64,000 nucleotides of DNA. Origin: Paenirhizobium daejeonense (GTDB taxonomy: Bacteria > Pseudomonadota > Alphaproteobacteria > Rhizobiales > Rhizobiaceae). Positions 18,032-28,342 of this stretch are shown piece by piece. Each line of letters opens with the position of its first letter. Position 1 is the stretch's first letter. Under the pieces are notes generated by a model. That model was not told where the DNA came from. It saw only the letters and a program-made list of their open reading frames with translations, and did not search any database. The position numbers and the translations under genes were made by a program. Location: NCBI RefSeq assembly GCF_014280875.1, contig NZ_JACLAL010000002.1, positions 124,001 through 188,000 on the forward strand, read 5' to 3'.

Positions 18032-19246
18032 ATGAGCAAGATCAAGGTAGCCAACCCGGTCGTCGATCTCGACGGCGATGAGATGACGCGCATCATCTGG
18101 CAGTTCATCAAGGACAAGCTGATCCTGCCTTATCTTGACCTGCAGATCGAATACTACGACCTCTCCGTCGAGAACCGCGATGCCACCAACGACCAGGTGA
18201 CGGTCGACGCGGCCAACGCCATCAAGAAGCACGGCGTCGGCATCAAGTGCGCGACCATCACTCCGGACGAAGCGCGCGTGAAGGAATTCAACCTCAAGGA
18301 AATGTGGAAGAGCCCGAACGGCACCATCCGCAACATCCTCGGCGGCGTGATCTTCCGCGAACCGATCATCTGCAAGAACGTTCCGCGCCTGGTTCCCGGC
18401 TGGACCAAGCCGATCGTCGTCGGCCGTCACGCCTTCGGCGACCAGTACAAGGCAACCGACTTCAAGTTCCCCGGCAAGGGCACGCTGACCATCAAATTCG
18501 TCGGCGAGGACGGCCAGACGATCGAGAAGGAAGTCTACAAGGCTCCCGGCGCCGGCGTGGCTCTCGCCATGTACAACCTCGACGAATCGATCCGCGAATT
18601 CGCCCGCGCCTCTATGATGTACGGCCTGATGCGCAAGTGGCCGGTCTACCTGTCGACCAAGAACACCATCCTCAAGGCCTATGACGGCCGCTTCAAGGAT
18701 ATCTTCGAGGAAGTCTACCAGGCCGAATTCAAGGCCAAGTTCGACGAAATCGGCATCACCTACGAACACCGCCTGATCGACGACATGGTCGCCTCGGCGC
18801 TCAAGTGGTCCGGCGGTTACATCTGGGCCTGCAAGAACTACGACGGCGACGTCCAGTCCGACACCGTTGCCCAGGGCTTCGGCTCGCTCGGCCTGATGAC
18901 CTCCGTTCTGCTCACCCCCGATGGCAAGACCGTCGAGGCCGAAGCTGCCCACGGTACGGTTACCCGCCACTACCGCCAGCACCAGAAGGGCCAGGAGACC
19001 TCGACCAACTCGATCGCCTCGATCTTCGCCTGGACCCGCGGCCTCGCTCACCGCGCCAAGCTGGACGACAATGCCGATCTCGCGAAGTTCGCCACCACCC
19101 TGGAAAAGGTCTGCATCGAGACCGTCGAATCCGGTTTCATGACCAAGGACCTGGCGCTCCTCATCGGTCCCGATCAGCCGTGGCTCTCCACCACCGCCTT
19201 CCTCGACAAGATCGACGAAAACCTCCAGAAGGCCATGGCCGCCTGA
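18032..19246 (+). CDS. icd: NADP-dependent isocitrate dehydrogenase
   Basis: A 404-residue TCA-cycle enzyme that oxidises isocitrate to 2-oxoglutarate. It is the homodimeric, eukaryote-like IDH form usual in rhizobia: [23 protein letters not shown] at the start, [20 protein letters not shown] for isocitrate binding, [29 protein letters not shown] for the metal aspartates, and [19 protein letters not shown] for NADP. GAGGATATTC precedes the ATG. A strong terminator follows. Confidence 0.97.
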   Translation: MSKIKVANPVVDLDGDEMTRIIWQFIKDKLILPYLDLQIEYYDLSVENRDATNDQVTVDAANAIKKHGVGIKCATITPDEARVKEFNLKEMWKSPNGTIRNILGGVIFREPIICKNVPRLVPGWTKPIVVGRHAFGDQYKATDFKFPGKGTLTIKFVGEDGQTIEKEVYKAPGAGVALAMYNLDESIREFARASMMYGLMRKWPVYLSTKNTILKAYDGRFKDIFEEVYQAEFKAKFDEIGITYEHRLIDDMVASALKWSGGYIWACKNYDGDVQSDTVAQGFGSLGLMTSVLLTPDGKTVEAEAAHGTVTRHYRQHQKGQETSTNSIASIFAWTRGLAHRAKLDDNADLAKFATTLEKVCIETVESGFMTKDLALLIGPDQPWLSTTAFLDKIDENLQKAMAA

Positions 19247-19274
19247 GGTTTAAGCCCTATCGCTTTTCAATAGG

Positions 19275-19300
19275 AAACCCGGCCTTGCGCCGGGTTTTTT
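19275..19300 (+). terminator. Rho-independent terminator of icd
   Basis: A 9-bp stem (AAACCCGGC / GCCGGGTTT) with a 5-base loop runs straight into a T6 tract. Confidence 0.9.
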
Positions 19301-19458
19301 CGTTGCGGAGCCCAAAATTTCTCTCGGCCGGAAGACTGATAGGTATCCGTCAAATACCGGCCAAATGACCGTGGCAACCTCCTCGACATGGCATCAGGCA
19401 AGGTTCGTTGACACGGCAGGAAAACGAACATATCATGAACAAAAAGAGGGGGAGTATC

Positions 19459-20085
19459 ATGAGTGAAATCGTTTTCTATACCAATCCGATGTCGCGCGGA
19501 CGCATCGTTCGCTGGATGCTGGAAGAGACGGGCGTCCCCTATCGTACTGAGATCCTCCCCTTCGGCCAACCGATGAAGAACGAGGAGTATTGCTCAATCA
19601 ATCCGATGGGCAAGGTGCCGTCGATCATCCATCGCCAAAAGGTCGTGACGGAGTGCGCGGCCATCTGCGCCTATCTCGCCGACGCTTTTCCCCAGGCGGG
19701 TCTTGCCCCGCCCACGATGGATCGAGCCGATTATTACCGCTGGATGTTCTTTGCCGCCGGTCCGCTGGAGGCCGCCGTCTCCAACCGCGCGCTTGGTTTT
19801 GTCGTGCCGGAGGAACGCCGCCGCATGATCGGATACGGTTCGTATGAGGATGTGATGGCCACGCTCCAAAGGGCCGTCAGCGGCAACACTTACATCGCCG
19901 GCGAGCGCTTCACTGCGGCAGACGTATATGTCGGTTCCCACATCGGGTGGGGGCTACAATTCGGCTCGATCGAAAGACGACCCGCATTCGTCGACTATCT
20001 CGAACGTCTGAGCCAGCGCCATGCCTATCAGCGCGCTGCAGAGCTCGACGATGCCGCGATGGCAGCCCTGGAGCAGAGCGCATGA
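19459..20085 (+). CDS. Glutathione S-transferase family protein
   Basis: A 208-residue protein with an N-terminal thioredoxin-like GST domain (IVFYTNPMSRGRIVRWML, with Ser12 the likely glutathione-activating residue; cis-Pro in GKVPSII; TECAAICAYLAD as the Glu-Ser equivalent) and an all-helical C-terminal domain containing GERFTAADVYVGSHIGWG. Such GSTs detoxify electrophiles or have specialised conjugation roles. Three in-frame ATGs are possible; 19459 has a strong GAGGGGGAG site. It is a single-gene unit between icd and the SulP gene. Confidence 0.88.
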   Translation: MSEIVFYTNPMSRGRIVRWMLEETGVPYRTEILPFGQPMKNEEYCSINPMGKVPSIIHRQKVVTECAAICAYLADAFPQAGLAPPTMDRADYYRWMFFAAGPLEAAVSNRALGFVVPEERRRMIGYGSYEDVMATLQRAVSGNTYIAGERFTAADVYVGSHIGWGLQFGSIERRPAFVDYLERLSQRHAYQRAAELDDAAMAALEQSA

Positions 20086-20475
20086 TGCCATCACGGTGTG
20101 GCTGATCGAAAAGGTTTGCCTTCATATGGCCGCTGCCGTTTTCAGACGAAGGCAAATCTCGGTCAGGAATTCGCTTTGCGCAACTCAATCGCGATCACCT
20201 GCCGACCTATTCGCGCGCATGCTTCGTTGATATGGGGTTGAAAGCCTGACCAGCCATCCTTCGCCGGCTCCTTCTTCGTCTTTTCCATCTTTTGATCATG
20301 ATGACTTCGTGGAATGAGGAAGCACCGACTGTATTTGTAGATCCCGCTTCATATTTGCTGACGTTCGTCAAATACGGAATGCCCACCGATTTGCGATTGA
20401 GCGGACTCGGGGTACCAATTGAAATCGCCGGAGACGGCGTGCGTCCTCAATCGTTCTTTGCATCGGCGGGCCATC
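20086..20475. other. Intergenic region between GST and SulP genes
   Basis: 390 bp. It contains one 9-bp inverted repeat (TTTGCCTTC at 20115-20123 with GAAGGCAAA at 20148-20156, 24-base loop) that may be a weak terminator for the GST gene. I see no other convincing gene or motif in it. The SulP frame is open from 20419, so part of this region could be coding if an upstream TTG is used. Confidence 0.35.
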
Positions 20476-22113
20476 GTGAACAATGAATTCCAGCCAAAGC
20501 TGATCAGCGTCCTTGCCGAAGGCTACAGCCTCGCCCGCCTGAAGGCGGACGCCATTGCGGGTCTGACAGTCGCAATCGTCGCCCTGCCCCTCTCCATGGC
20601 GATCGCCATAGCATCCGGCGTTACACCCGACCGGGGGCTGTTTACCGCTATCGTCGGCGGCTTTCTGGTATCCGCACTTGGCGGCAGCCGTCACCAGATC
20701 GGCGGACCAGCCGGAGCTTTCATCGTGCTGGTTGCCGCGACCGTAACGGCGCACGGTATCGAAGGCCTGCTGCTGGCAACGGCGATGGCCGGCGTCTTCC
20801 TCATGTTGGCCGGCCTGCTACGGCTCGGCGACTATGTGAAATTCATTCCCTACCCAGTAACGGTCGGCTTTACGGCCGGCATTGCGGTCATCATCTTTTC
20901 CAGCCAGATAACTGAGCTTCTTGGGCTGACCCTGCCCGCAAGGGAACCAGGGCCGCTCATTGAAAAACTGCCCGTGCTGGCTGAGGCCCTTCCGACTCTC
21001 AACCCCGCCGCGGCGGCAGTAGCATTCCTGACGATCGCCACCATTTTGATGCTTCGCCGGTTTCGTCCCTCCTGGCCGGGCCTTCTGATCGCCGTCGGCG
21101 TCGCATCCCTCGCAGCGACGCTGCTGCACCTGCCGGTGGAAACCATCGGAACGCGCTTCGGCGGCATACCCCGCAGCCTGCCGGTTCCCCATCTGCCATC
21201 GTTTTCACCCGAGCTTGCACAGGCAGTATTGCCTGACGCCATCGCCTTCGCGTTACTCGGTGCGATCGAGTCCCTGCTGTCGGCAGTCGTGGCAGACGGC
21301 ATGACAGGCCGCAGGCATCGCTCGAACATCGAACTCATCGGCCAGGGTGTGGCCAATATCGGCTCGGCCCTTTTCGGCGGCATGTGCGTCACTGGCACCA
21401 TCGCGCGCACAGCAACCAATGTCCGCGCCGGCGGCACCAGCCCATTCTCGGGCATGCTGCATGCCGTCTTCCTACTGGTCTTCATGGCTGTGGCAGCGCC
21501 GCTCGCCAGCTATATCCCGCTGGCATCGCTCGCCGGAGTATTGGCCATCGTTTCATGGAACATGGTCGAGAGGCCCGCCTTCGCCGCCCTGCTCAAGTCG
21601 TCGCGCGGCGACGCGGTCGTCCTCCTGGCAACCTTCCTGTTGGTGATCTTCCGCGACCTCACCGAAGGCATCATCGTCGGCTTCACCCTTGGCGCACTGC
21701 TCTTCATCAACCGCATGAGCAAGAGCGTCACGGTTATGCCTCATGAGGAGGAATCGGAGCACCCGCTGAAGAATACCGATTCCGACACCGTGGTCTACCG
21801 GATCGGAGGCGCCTTCTTCTTCGGGGCGGCTGCGACAGTCGGCTCGGTTCTCGACCGGATCGCGGACAGGTACAGCAATCTCGTTCTGGATTGTTCGGCG
21901 GTTTCCTTCATGGATTCGACAGCCGCCAACGTCATCGCCGGCACGATCCGCAAGGCGGAGAAAGCCGGCGTGCGCGTCTTCATCGCCGGCGCCAATCCGG
22001 ATTTCAGGCACCTTCTGGAAACTCACGAGGTAAGGAGTCCCGAGGTCGAATATGTCGAGACCATCAAGGTCGCCCGAACGCTGATCCGTGAGGCTCGCCC
22101 ACCGGAAGCCTGA
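20476..22113 (+). CDS. SulP-family anion transporter with STAS domain
   Basis: About 545 residues. The first 400 hold roughly ten to twelve membrane helices in the SulP pattern (DAIAGLTVAIVALPLSMAIAIASGVTP, QIGGPAGAFIVLV, ELIGQGVANIGSALFGGMCVTGTIARTATNVRAGG). The last 110 form a STAS domain (VYRIGGAFFFGAA ... LVLDCSAVSFMDSTAANVIAG). SulP members carry sulphate, bicarbonate or dicarboxylates; the substrate is not determined. No ATG fits; the GTG at 20476 (GGCGGG-CCATC-GTG) is preferred over the TTG at 20419. It converges on alaS. Confidence 0.88.
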   Translation: MNNEFQPKLISVLAEGYSLARLKADAIAGLTVAIVALPLSMAIAIASGVTPDRGLFTAIVGGFLVSALGGSRHQIGGPAGAFIVLVAATVTAHGIEGLLLATAMAGVFLMLAGLLRLGDYVKFIPYPVTVGFTAGIAVIIFSSQITELLGLTLPAREPGPLIEKLPVLAEALPTLNPAAAAVAFLTIATILMLRRFRPSWPGLLIAVGVASLAATLLHLPVETIGTRFGGIPRSLPVPHLPSFSPELAQAVLPDAIAFALLGAIESLLSAVVADGMTGRRHRSNIELIGQGVANIGSALFGGMCVTGTIARTATNVRAGGTSPFSGMLHAVFLLVFMAVAAPLASYIPLASLAGVLAIVSWNMVERPAFAALLKSSRGDAVVLLATFLLVIFRDLTEGIIVGFTLGALLFINRMSKSVTVMPHEEESEHPLKNTDSDTVVYRIGGAFFFGAAATVGSVLDRIADRYSNLVLDCSAVSFMDSTAANVIAGTIRKAEKAGVRVFIAGANPDFRHLLETHEVRSPEVEYVETIKVARTLIREARPPEA

Positions 22114-22145
22114 AGCTCCCGAACCAGACGCGTTCCTCCTCAAGC

Positions 22146-22177
22146 AAAAAGGGCGCGGAAACTGTCCGCGCCCTTCC
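22146..22177 (-). terminator. Terminator between SulP gene and alaS
   Basis: An 11-bp stem (AAGGGCGCGGA / TCCGCGCCCTT). It has TTTTT on the minus strand, so it is stronger for alaS, and a T-rich stretch on the plus strand that may also serve the SulP gene. Confidence 0.8.
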
Positions 22178-22226
22178 TGTATTTCGTTTCCGGAACAATC
22201 CTCCGGCAAGCGGCAAAGCCAGCCGC

Positions 22227-24890
22227 TCAGCCAGCCAATGCGGCCGCGACGGCCTCAATTGCGGCATCAGCCTTGTCGCCGTCTGGGCCGCCTGCCTGGG
22301 CCATGTCCGGCCGGCCGCCGCCACCCTTGCCGCCAACGACCGCGGCAGCAACGCGAACGAGATCCACAGCGCTGAAACGGCCCGCGAGATCGGCAGTCAC
22401 GCCGACGACTACGCTGGCCTTGCCGTCTTCGGAAACGCTGATAAGGGTGACCACGCCCGAGCCGAGCCCGGCCTTGCTTTCGTCAACGAGGCCCTTCAGG
22501 TCCTTGGCATCGACGCCCTTCAGCACCTTGCCGAGGAAGCGGGTGCCGGCCACATCCCGCGCACCTTCGTCGGCCGCAGCCTGACCGCTGCCGCCCATGG
22601 CGAGCTTACGTTTGGCGTCGGCCAGTTCGCGCTCCAGCTTGCGCCGCTCATCGACCAGTGCCTCGACGCGAGAAACAACATCGCCCGGCTGAACCTTCAG
22701 TGCCGTGGCAAGCTGCTTCACCCGCTCGTCCTGCTCGGAGAGATAGGCGCGCGCAGCTTCACCGGTGAGCGCCTCGATGCGGCGTACGCCGGCGCCAACC
22801 GCGCTGTCCGACAGAATGCGGACGAGGCCGATGTCGCCGGTTGCGGTGACATGGGTACCGCCGCAAAGCTCGACGGAATAAGGCTTTCCGGCCTTCGGGC
22901 CATGAACAGCAGTGCCCATGGACACAACGCGGACTTCATCGCCGTACTTTTCACCAAAGAGAGCCATGGCACCTTCGGCAATGGCGTCATCGACGCTCAT
23001 CAGACGGGTCGTCACCGGCGCGTTCTGGATGACGATCTCGTTGGCCATCTCTTCGACGACCTTCAATTCTTCCGCCGTGATCGGCTTCGGATGAGAAACG
23101 TCGAAACGCAGGCGCTCGGGCGCAACCAGCGAACCCTTCTGCGCCACATGGCTGCCGAGAATTTCGCGCAGTGCCTCGTGGATCAGGTGGGTCGCCGAAT
23201 GGTTGGAACGCAGGCGCGAACGGCGGGCGTGATCCACCGTCAGGACGACGGCATCGCCAACACGGATCGTACCGTCAGAAACTTCGGCAATGTGCACGAA
23301 CAAGCCTTCGCCCTTCTTCTGGACGTCGGAAACGGAAAGGCTTGCGGTGTCGCTGGCAATCTTGCCGGCATCGCCCATCTGGCCACCCGACTCGCCGTAG
23401 AACGGGGTCTGGTTGACGATCACCTGGACCGCGTCACCCGTGGAGGCGCTGTCGACGGCAACGCCGTCTTTGACAATCGCCAGCACCTGGCCTTCAGCCA
23501 CCTCGGAGGAATAGCCGAGGAACTCCGTCGCGCCATGCTTTTCCTTCAGCTCGAACCAGATGGTTTCGGTAGCCTTGTCGCCCGAACCGGCCCAATGGGC
23601 GCGCGCTTCCGCCTTCTGGCGCTGCATGGCGTCGTTGAATCCGGTGATGTCGACACCGATGCCACGGGCGCGCAGGGCATCCTGCGTCAGGTCGAGCGGG
23701 AATCCATAGGTGTCGTAGAGCTTGAAGACGGTCTCGCCATCGAGGCTATCGCCCTTTTTCAGGTCGCTGGTCGCGTCCGAAAGCAGCGAAAGGCCGCGCT
23801 CCAACGTCTTGCGGAATCGGGTTTCTTCTAGCTTGAGCGTTTCGGAAATCAGCGCCTCGGCGCGCACCAGCTCGGGATAGGCACGGCCCATCTGCTGAAC
23901 CAGCGTCGGCAGCAGCTTGTAGATAACCGGCTCACGCGCACCGAGAAGTTCGGCATGACGCATGGCGCGGCGCATGATGCGGCGAAGCACGTACCCACGG
24001 CCTTCGTTGGACGGCAGAACGCCATCGGCGATCAGGAATGCCGAGGAACGCAGGTGGTCGGCGATGACCCGGTGGCTTGCCCGGCGCTCGCCCTCGGCCT
24101 TGACGCCCGTCAGCTCGACCGAAGCCTCGATCAGCGCGCGGAACAGGTCGATGTCGTAATTGTCATGCTTTCCCTGCAGAACGGCGGCAACGCGCTCAAG
24201 GCCCATACCCGTGTCGATCGACGGACGCGGAAGATCGACGCGCTCTTCCTTCGTGATCTGCTCGTACTGCATGAAGACGAGGTTCCAGATCTCGATGAAG
24301 CGGTCGCCATCCTCTTCCGGCGAGCCCGGAGGGCCACCCCATATATGATCGCCGTGGTCATAGAAAATTTCAGAACAGGGACCGCAGGGGCCGGTATCGC
24401 CCATAGCCCAGAAATTATCGCTCGTCGGAATGCGGATGATTTTTTCGTCGGAAAGACCGGCGATCTTCTTCCACAACCCGAAAGCCTCGTCGTCGGTATG
24501 GTAGACGGTGACCAGCAGGCGATTGCGGTCGAGACCGAATTCCTTGGTGATCAGGTTCCAGGCAAGCTCGATCGCCCGCTCCTTGAAATAATCGCCAAAG
24601 GAAAAGTTGCCGAGCATCTCGAAGAAGGTGTGGTGGCGCGCAGTGTAACCCACATTATCGAGGTCGTTATGCTTGCCGCCGGCGCGCACACATTTCTGCG
24701 CCGTCGCAGCCGTGGAATACGGGCGCTGTTCAAGGCCGGTGAAGACGTTCTTGAACTGCACCATGCCGGCATTGGTGAACATCAGCGTCGGGTCGTTGCG
24801 CGGCACCAATGGGCTGGATGAAACGACTTCGTGGCCGTTGGTCTTGAAATATTCGAGGAAAGTCGACCGGATGTCGTTTACACCGCTCAT
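22227..24890 (-). CDS. alaS: Alanyl-tRNA synthetase
   Basis: An 887-residue class II synthetase. The aminoacylation domain begins [15 protein letters not shown] and holds motif 1/2 elements ([20 protein letters not shown] and [17 protein letters not shown]). The editing domain carries the zinc site [11 protein letters not shown] and the CGGTHV segment, and the C-Ala domain ends with the glycine-rich [16 protein letters not shown]. Full length for the family. The frame runs further upstream to 25034; the ATG at 24890 with AAGGG is the family start. It follows recA in the usual alphaproteobacterial order recA-alaS. Confidence 0.97.
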   Translation of the reverse strand: MSGVNDIRSTFLEYFKTNGHEVVSSSPLVPRNDPTLMFTNAGMVQFKNVFTGLEQRPYSTAATAQKCVRAGGKHNDLDNVGYTARHHTFFEMLGNFSFGDYFKERAIELAWNLITKEFGLDRNRLLVTVYHTDDEAFGLWKKIAGLSDEKIIRIPTSDNFWAMGDTGPCGPCSEIFYDHGDHIWGGPPGSPEEDGDRFIEIWNLVFMQYEQITKEERVDLPRPSIDTGMGLERVAAVLQGKHDNYDIDLFRALIEASVELTGVKAEGERRASHRVIADHLRSSAFLIADGVLPSNEGRGYVLRRIMRRAMRHAELLGAREPVIYKLLPTLVQQMGRAYPELVRAEALISETLKLEETRFRKTLERGLSLLSDATSDLKKGDSLDGETVFKLYDTYGFPLDLTQDALRARGIGVDITGFNDAMQRQKAEARAHWAGSGDKATETIWFELKEKHGATEFLGYSSEVAEGQVLAIVKDGVAVDSASTGDAVQVIVNQTPFYGESGGQMGDAGKIASDTASLSVSDVQKKGEGLFVHIAEVSDGTIRVGDAVVLTVDHARRSRLRSNHSATHLIHEALREILGSHVAQKGSLVAPERLRFDVSHPKPITAEELKVVEEMANEIVIQNAPVTTRLMSVDDAIAEGAMALFGEKYGDEVRVVSMGTAVHGPKAGKPYSVELCGGTHVTATGDIGLVRILSDSAVGAGVRRIEALTGEAARAYLSEQDERVKQLATALKVQPGDVVSRVEALVDERRKLERELADAKRKLAMGGSGQAAADEGARDVAGTRFLGKVLKGVDAKDLKGLVDESKAGLGSGVVTLISVSEDGKASVVVGVTADLAGRFSAVDLVRVAAAVVGGKGGGGRPDMAQAGGPDGDKADAAIEAVAAALAG

Positions 24891-24980
24891 GTCACGCCCT
24901 TCATTCACGCCGGAACCCGGCCATTCGCGAAAATCAATGGCTTTTATCGTCCGGAATCCCCACTGTCCAGCCGCCCAACG

Positions 24981-25018
24981 CAAAACCGGCCGCACCTCGC
25001 AAGAGATGCAGCCGGCAA
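24981..25018 (-). terminator. Terminator after recA
   Basis: On the minus strand CCGGC-T-GCA-T-CTC pairs with GAG-G-TGC-G-GCCGG around a TTGC loop, with two symmetric mismatches, then TTTTGCGTT. It separates recA from alaS. Confidence 0.6.
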
Positions 25019-25045
25019 ACAAATCAAAACGCAAAAATGACGAGC

Positions 25046-26128
25046 TTAATCGTCTGCGCCATCACCGTCGTTTGCATCCGGGCCACCATTCTGCAGGCTT
25101 TCGGCAATGAGGCCGGCATTCTGTCGCAGCGCCATTTCGATTTCCTGGGCAAGCGCCGGATTGTCACGCAGGAACATCTTGGCGTTTTCACGCCCCTGCC
25201 CCAGACGCTGGCTGTTATAGGAGAACCACGCACCCGACTTCTCGACGATACCGCCCTTGACGCCAAGATCGACCAGTTCGCCGGTCTTGGAAACGCCTTC
25301 GCCATACATGATGTCGAACTCGACCTGCTTGAAGGGAGGCGCCATCTTGTTCTTGACGACCTTGACGCGGGTCTGGTTGCCGATGACCTCTTCGCGCTCC
25401 TTGACCGCACCGATACGGCGGATGTCGAGGCGCACGGAGGCATAGAACTTCAGCGCATTGCCGCCGGTGGTGGTTTCCGGCGAACCGAACATGACGCCGA
25501 TCTTCATGCGGATCTGGTTGATGAAGATGACCATGCAGTTCGAGCGGGAGATCGAAGCGGTCAGCTTGCGCAGCGCCTGACTCATGAGACGAGCTTGAAG
25601 ACCCGGCAGGTTATCGCCCATTTCGCCTTCGATTTCAGCGCGCGGGGTGAGAGCCGCGACCGAGTCGATGACGAGTACGTCGACGGCACCGGAACGTACG
25701 AGCGTATCGGTGATTTCAAGAGCCTGCTCGCCGGTATCGGGCTGGGAGATCAGAAGGTTCTGCAGGTCGACACCGAGCTTGCGGGCATAAACCGGATCGA
25801 GCGCATGTTCCGCGTCGACGAAGGCGCAGATGCCGCCCTTCTTCTGGGCTTCTGCAATCGTCTGCAACGCAAGCGTCGTCTTGCCGGAGCTTTCCGGACC
25901 ATAAATTTCGATAATGCGTCCCTTCGGCAGACCGCCGATGCCAAGCGCGATGTCGAGACCGAGAGAGCCAGTCGAAACCGTTTCGATTTCAACCGCGCTC
26001 TCGTTCGAGCCGAGCTTCATGATAGAGCCCTTGCCGAACGACCGTTCGATCTGAGAGAGCGCTGCTTCCAATGCCTTGCTTTTGTCCACCGATTTGTCCT
26101 CTACGAGCCGCAAAGAATTCTGTGCCAT
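25046..26128 (-). CDS. recA: RecA recombinase
   Basis: A 360-residue ATP-dependent strand-exchange protein and co-protease for LexA. Walker A GPESSGKT is at residues 77-84, Walker B is LVIDSVAAL, and the L2/DNA-binding region contains [26 protein letters not shown]. The acidic C-terminal tail ([12 protein letters not shown]) is typical. The ATG at 26128 has AAAGGTGG. A GAAC-N7-GTAC motif about 60 bases upstream is a likely SOS box. The psuK gene is divergent. Confidence 0.98.
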   Translation of the reverse strand: MAQNSLRLVEDKSVDKSKALEAALSQIERSFGKGSIMKLGSNESAVEIETVSTGSLGLDIALGIGGLPKGRIIEIYGPESSGKTTLALQTIAEAQKKGGICAFVDAEHALDPVYARKLGVDLQNLLISQPDTGEQALEITDTLVRSGAVDVLVIDSVAALTPRAEIEGEMGDNLPGLQARLMSQALRKLTASISRSNCMVIFINQIRMKIGVMFGSPETTTGGNALKFYASVRLDIRRIGAVKEREEVIGNQTRVKVVKNKMAPPFKQVEFDIMYGEGVSKTGELVDLGVKGGIVEKSGAWFSYNSQRLGQGRENAKMFLRDNPALAQEIEMALRQNAGLIAESLQNGGPDANDGDGADD

Positions 26129-26187
26129 TCTATCCACCTTTAGGTTATTGAAGCCGCATAGGCAATGAAGCAGCCGGTGGACTGTAT

Positions 26188-26202
26188 GTACACGTTTTGT
26201 TC
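26188..26202 (-). promoter_or_regulatory. Probable LexA (SOS) box of recA
   Basis: Plus strand GTAC-ACGTTTT-GTTC, minus strand GAAC-AAAACGT-GTAC: the direct-repeat GTTC-N7-GTTC form bound by alphaproteobacterial LexA, with one base changed in one half. It lies 60 bp before the recA ATG, where such sites occur. A second related element, GTTC-N10-GAAC at 26267-26284, is nearer psuK and is less convincing. Confidence 0.55.
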
Positions 26203-26370
26203 CGTTTTTGCAATCCCCTCTCAACCACATGAATCCATGGGGAATTTCTCGATGTGTACTTTTTATGTTCTACCTGTGAAGAACAACGGAACCCCGGGTT
26301 TCCAAGCACCTCTGAATATCCCCGGAGGCCTGCTCGATTCGTCGTTTTCCAACGCGCCGACGACGCTGCC

Positions 26371-27315
26371 ATGACGGTCGATATCCTTGTCATCGGCGGT
26401 GCCCATATCGACCGTCGGGGCCACCTTTTCGGCCAGACGAAGATGGGGGCGAGCAACCCGGGCCGCTGGATGGAAGAGCCCGGCGGCGGCGGTTTCAACG
26501 CGGCCTGCAACCTCGCTCGTCTTGGTCACTCAGTGCGCCTGATCTCGCCTCGCGGCGGCGATGCGGCTGGCGAACAGGTCTCGGCGGCAGCGGAACGTCT
26601 GGGCATCGACGACTGCCCCGTTGTTTTCCTCGACAGGGCGACGCCGAGCTATACGGCCATACTCGAAGACGATGGCAATCTCGTGATCGCGCTGGCCGAC
26701 ATGGCGCTCTACGATCTCTTTTCGGCGCGCCGTCTGCGTGCGCGCACAACACGGGAAAGCCTCGCCAGCACCCGGACGATTCTCTGCGACGCCAACCTGC
26801 CGGCTGAAACCCTCACGGCATTGGGGAACTTCGCCGCATCGAATGGTGTGCCGCTCTCGGCAATCGCGATCTCCCCCGCCAAGGCAACGAAACTGATTCC
26901 CGGCCTGCATAACCTCGACCATGTCTTCATGAACGCCAACGAGGCCGAAGTGCTTGCGGGCCAGCGCGCCACGGACCCCGCCGAATGGCCCCTTCTCCTC
27001 AGGAAGGCAGGCCTGAAAGGGGGAGCGATTACCGCTGGCGGCAGCATGACCATTGCTTTCGATGGAGACGAAGTCATGGCTCTGTCACCTCCGCCAGTCT
27101 CCGACATCGCTGATGTCACCGGCGCCGGCGACGCCTTCGCCGCCGGCTTCCTGTCGGCGCAGCTTGAAGGCGCCGATCTCGGTCTTGCCCTGCGCATAGG
27201 CACTGCGGCTGCGGCGATCACACTGCTTTCACCGTATGCGACAGCCGAAAGCCTGTCCGTAGATTTTCTCGCCACACATCTGGCTCTTGTGCCGGAACCC
27301 GAAATCCTGTCATGA
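26371..27315 (+). CDS. psuK: PfkB-family sugar kinase, probable pseudouridine kinase
   Basis: A 314-residue ribokinase-superfamily protein. The N-terminal PfkB signature is GGGGFNAACNLARLG and the C-terminal signature is DVTGAGDAFAAGF with the catalytic aspartate in GAGD. The next gene, 28 bp downstream, encodes pseudouridine-5'-phosphate glycosidase, so the kinase probably phosphorylates pseudouridine. Together they recycle pseudouridine from RNA breakdown to uracil and ribose 5-phosphate. The frame opens at 26254, but the ATG at 26371 begins the conserved VDILVIGGAHIDR strand. Its ribosome site is poor. Confidence 0.85.
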   Translation: MTVDILVIGGAHIDRRGHLFGQTKMGASNPGRWMEEPGGGGFNAACNLARLGHSVRLISPRGGDAAGEQVSAAAERLGIDDCPVVFLDRATPSYTAILEDDGNLVIALADMALYDLFSARRLRARTTRESLASTRTILCDANLPAETLTALGNFAASNGVPLSAIAISPAKATKLIPGLHNLDHVFMNANEAEVLAGQRATDPAEWPLLLRKAGLKGGAITAGGSMTIAFDGDEVMALSPPPVSDIADVTGAGDAFAAGFLSAQLEGADLGLALRIGTAAAAITLLSPYATAESLSVDFLATHLALVPEPEILS

Positions 27316-27343
27316 CAAAGCCTGGACAATACGGATATCAGTG

Positions 27344-28270
27344 ATGACCAAAGCCATCTCGCCTCTTCTTCCCATCGTCTATTCCGGCGAAGTGACCGCA
27401 GCCAAGGCGCGCAACGCGCCGATCGTGGCTCTGGAATCGACTATCATTACTCACGGCATGCCCTATCCCGGCAATCTGGAGATGGCGCGCAGCGTTGAAG
27501 CCATCATTCGCCAGCAGGGAGCCGTTCCGGCGACCATCGCCGTGCTTGACGGCGTGCTGCATATCGGGCTGGAAGCGGCTCAGATCGAGGCGCTGGCCAA
27601 ATTCAAGGGTGCGATGAAGCTATCTCGAGCAGACATCGCCTTTGCAATCGCGGAACGACGCACTGGAGCGACTACGGTTGCCGCAACGATGATTGCCGCC
27701 GCGCGTGCAGGCATTTCGGTATTCGCCACCGGCGGCATCGGCGGTGTACATCGTGGCGCCGAGGAGACTTTCGACATTTCCGCAGACCTGGAGGAGCTTG
27801 CCCGCACCGCCGTCATCGTTGTCTCGGCCGGCCCAAAGGCCATTCTTGATATTCCGAAGACGCTTGAAGTGCTGGAAACCCGCGGCGTGCCGGTCGTTAC
27901 CTATGATAGCGAGGACTTCCCGGCCTTCTGGTCGCGTACGTCTGGCCTTCCGAGCCCGCTGACACTGCCAAGCCCTGCAGCAATTGCGAACTTCCAGAAG
28001 ATGCGTAAACAGCTGGGTCTCGACGGCGGCATGCTGATTGCCAACCCCGTGCCGCTTGCCGACGAAATCCCGCGCGAGGAAATGGAAATCTATATCGGCC
28101 GAGCGCTTGCCAACGCGGAACGCGAGGAGATAACAGGCAAGAACGTCACCCCATTCCTGCTCGATAACCTCTTCCACCTGACGAACGGTCGCAGCCTGAA
28201 AACAAATATCGCTCTGGTCGAAAACAATGCCCGTCTCGCCGCCGAAATCGCCGTCGCGATGAACGATTGA
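27344..28270 (+). CDS. psuG: Pseudouridine-5'-phosphate glycosidase
   Basis: A 308-residue enzyme that cleaves the C-C glycosidic bond of pseudouridine 5'-phosphate. Family phrases are PIVALESTIITHGMPYPGNLE, GLHI-type VLDGVLHIGLE, KLSRADI, GATTVAATMIAAARAGI, FATGGIGGVHRGAE, and the metal/ribose region NPVPLADEIPREEME plus the late GKNVTPFLLDNLF. Full family length. The ATG at 27344 overlaps nothing and follows psuK closely, forming a two-gene operon. Confidence 0.95.
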   Translation: MTKAISPLLPIVYSGEVTAAKARNAPIVALESTIITHGMPYPGNLEMARSVEAIIRQQGAVPATIAVLDGVLHIGLEAAQIEALAKFKGAMKLSRADIAFAIAERRTGATTVAATMIAAARAGISVFATGGIGGVHRGAEETFDISADLEELARTAVIVVSAGPKAILDIPKTLEVLETRGVPVVTYDSEDFPAFWSRTSGLPSPLTLPSPAAIANFQKMRKQLGLDGGMLIANPVPLADEIPREEMEIYIGRALANAEREEITGKNVTPFLLDNLFHLTNGRSLKTNIALVENNARLAAEIAVAMND

Positions 28271-28293
28271 ACCAGGAAAGCCGGACGAATTGC

Positions 28294-28325
28294 AAATGGC
28301 GGCACCTCCGGTTTCGCCATTTTTC
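28294..28325 (+). terminator. Rho-independent terminator of the psuKG operon
   Basis: An 8-bp stem (AAATGGCG / CGCCATTT) with a 13-base loop is followed by TTTTC. It separates psuG from the convergent LuxR-type gene. Confidence 0.75.
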
Positions 28326-28342
28326 ATCCTGCGACAGGCATC

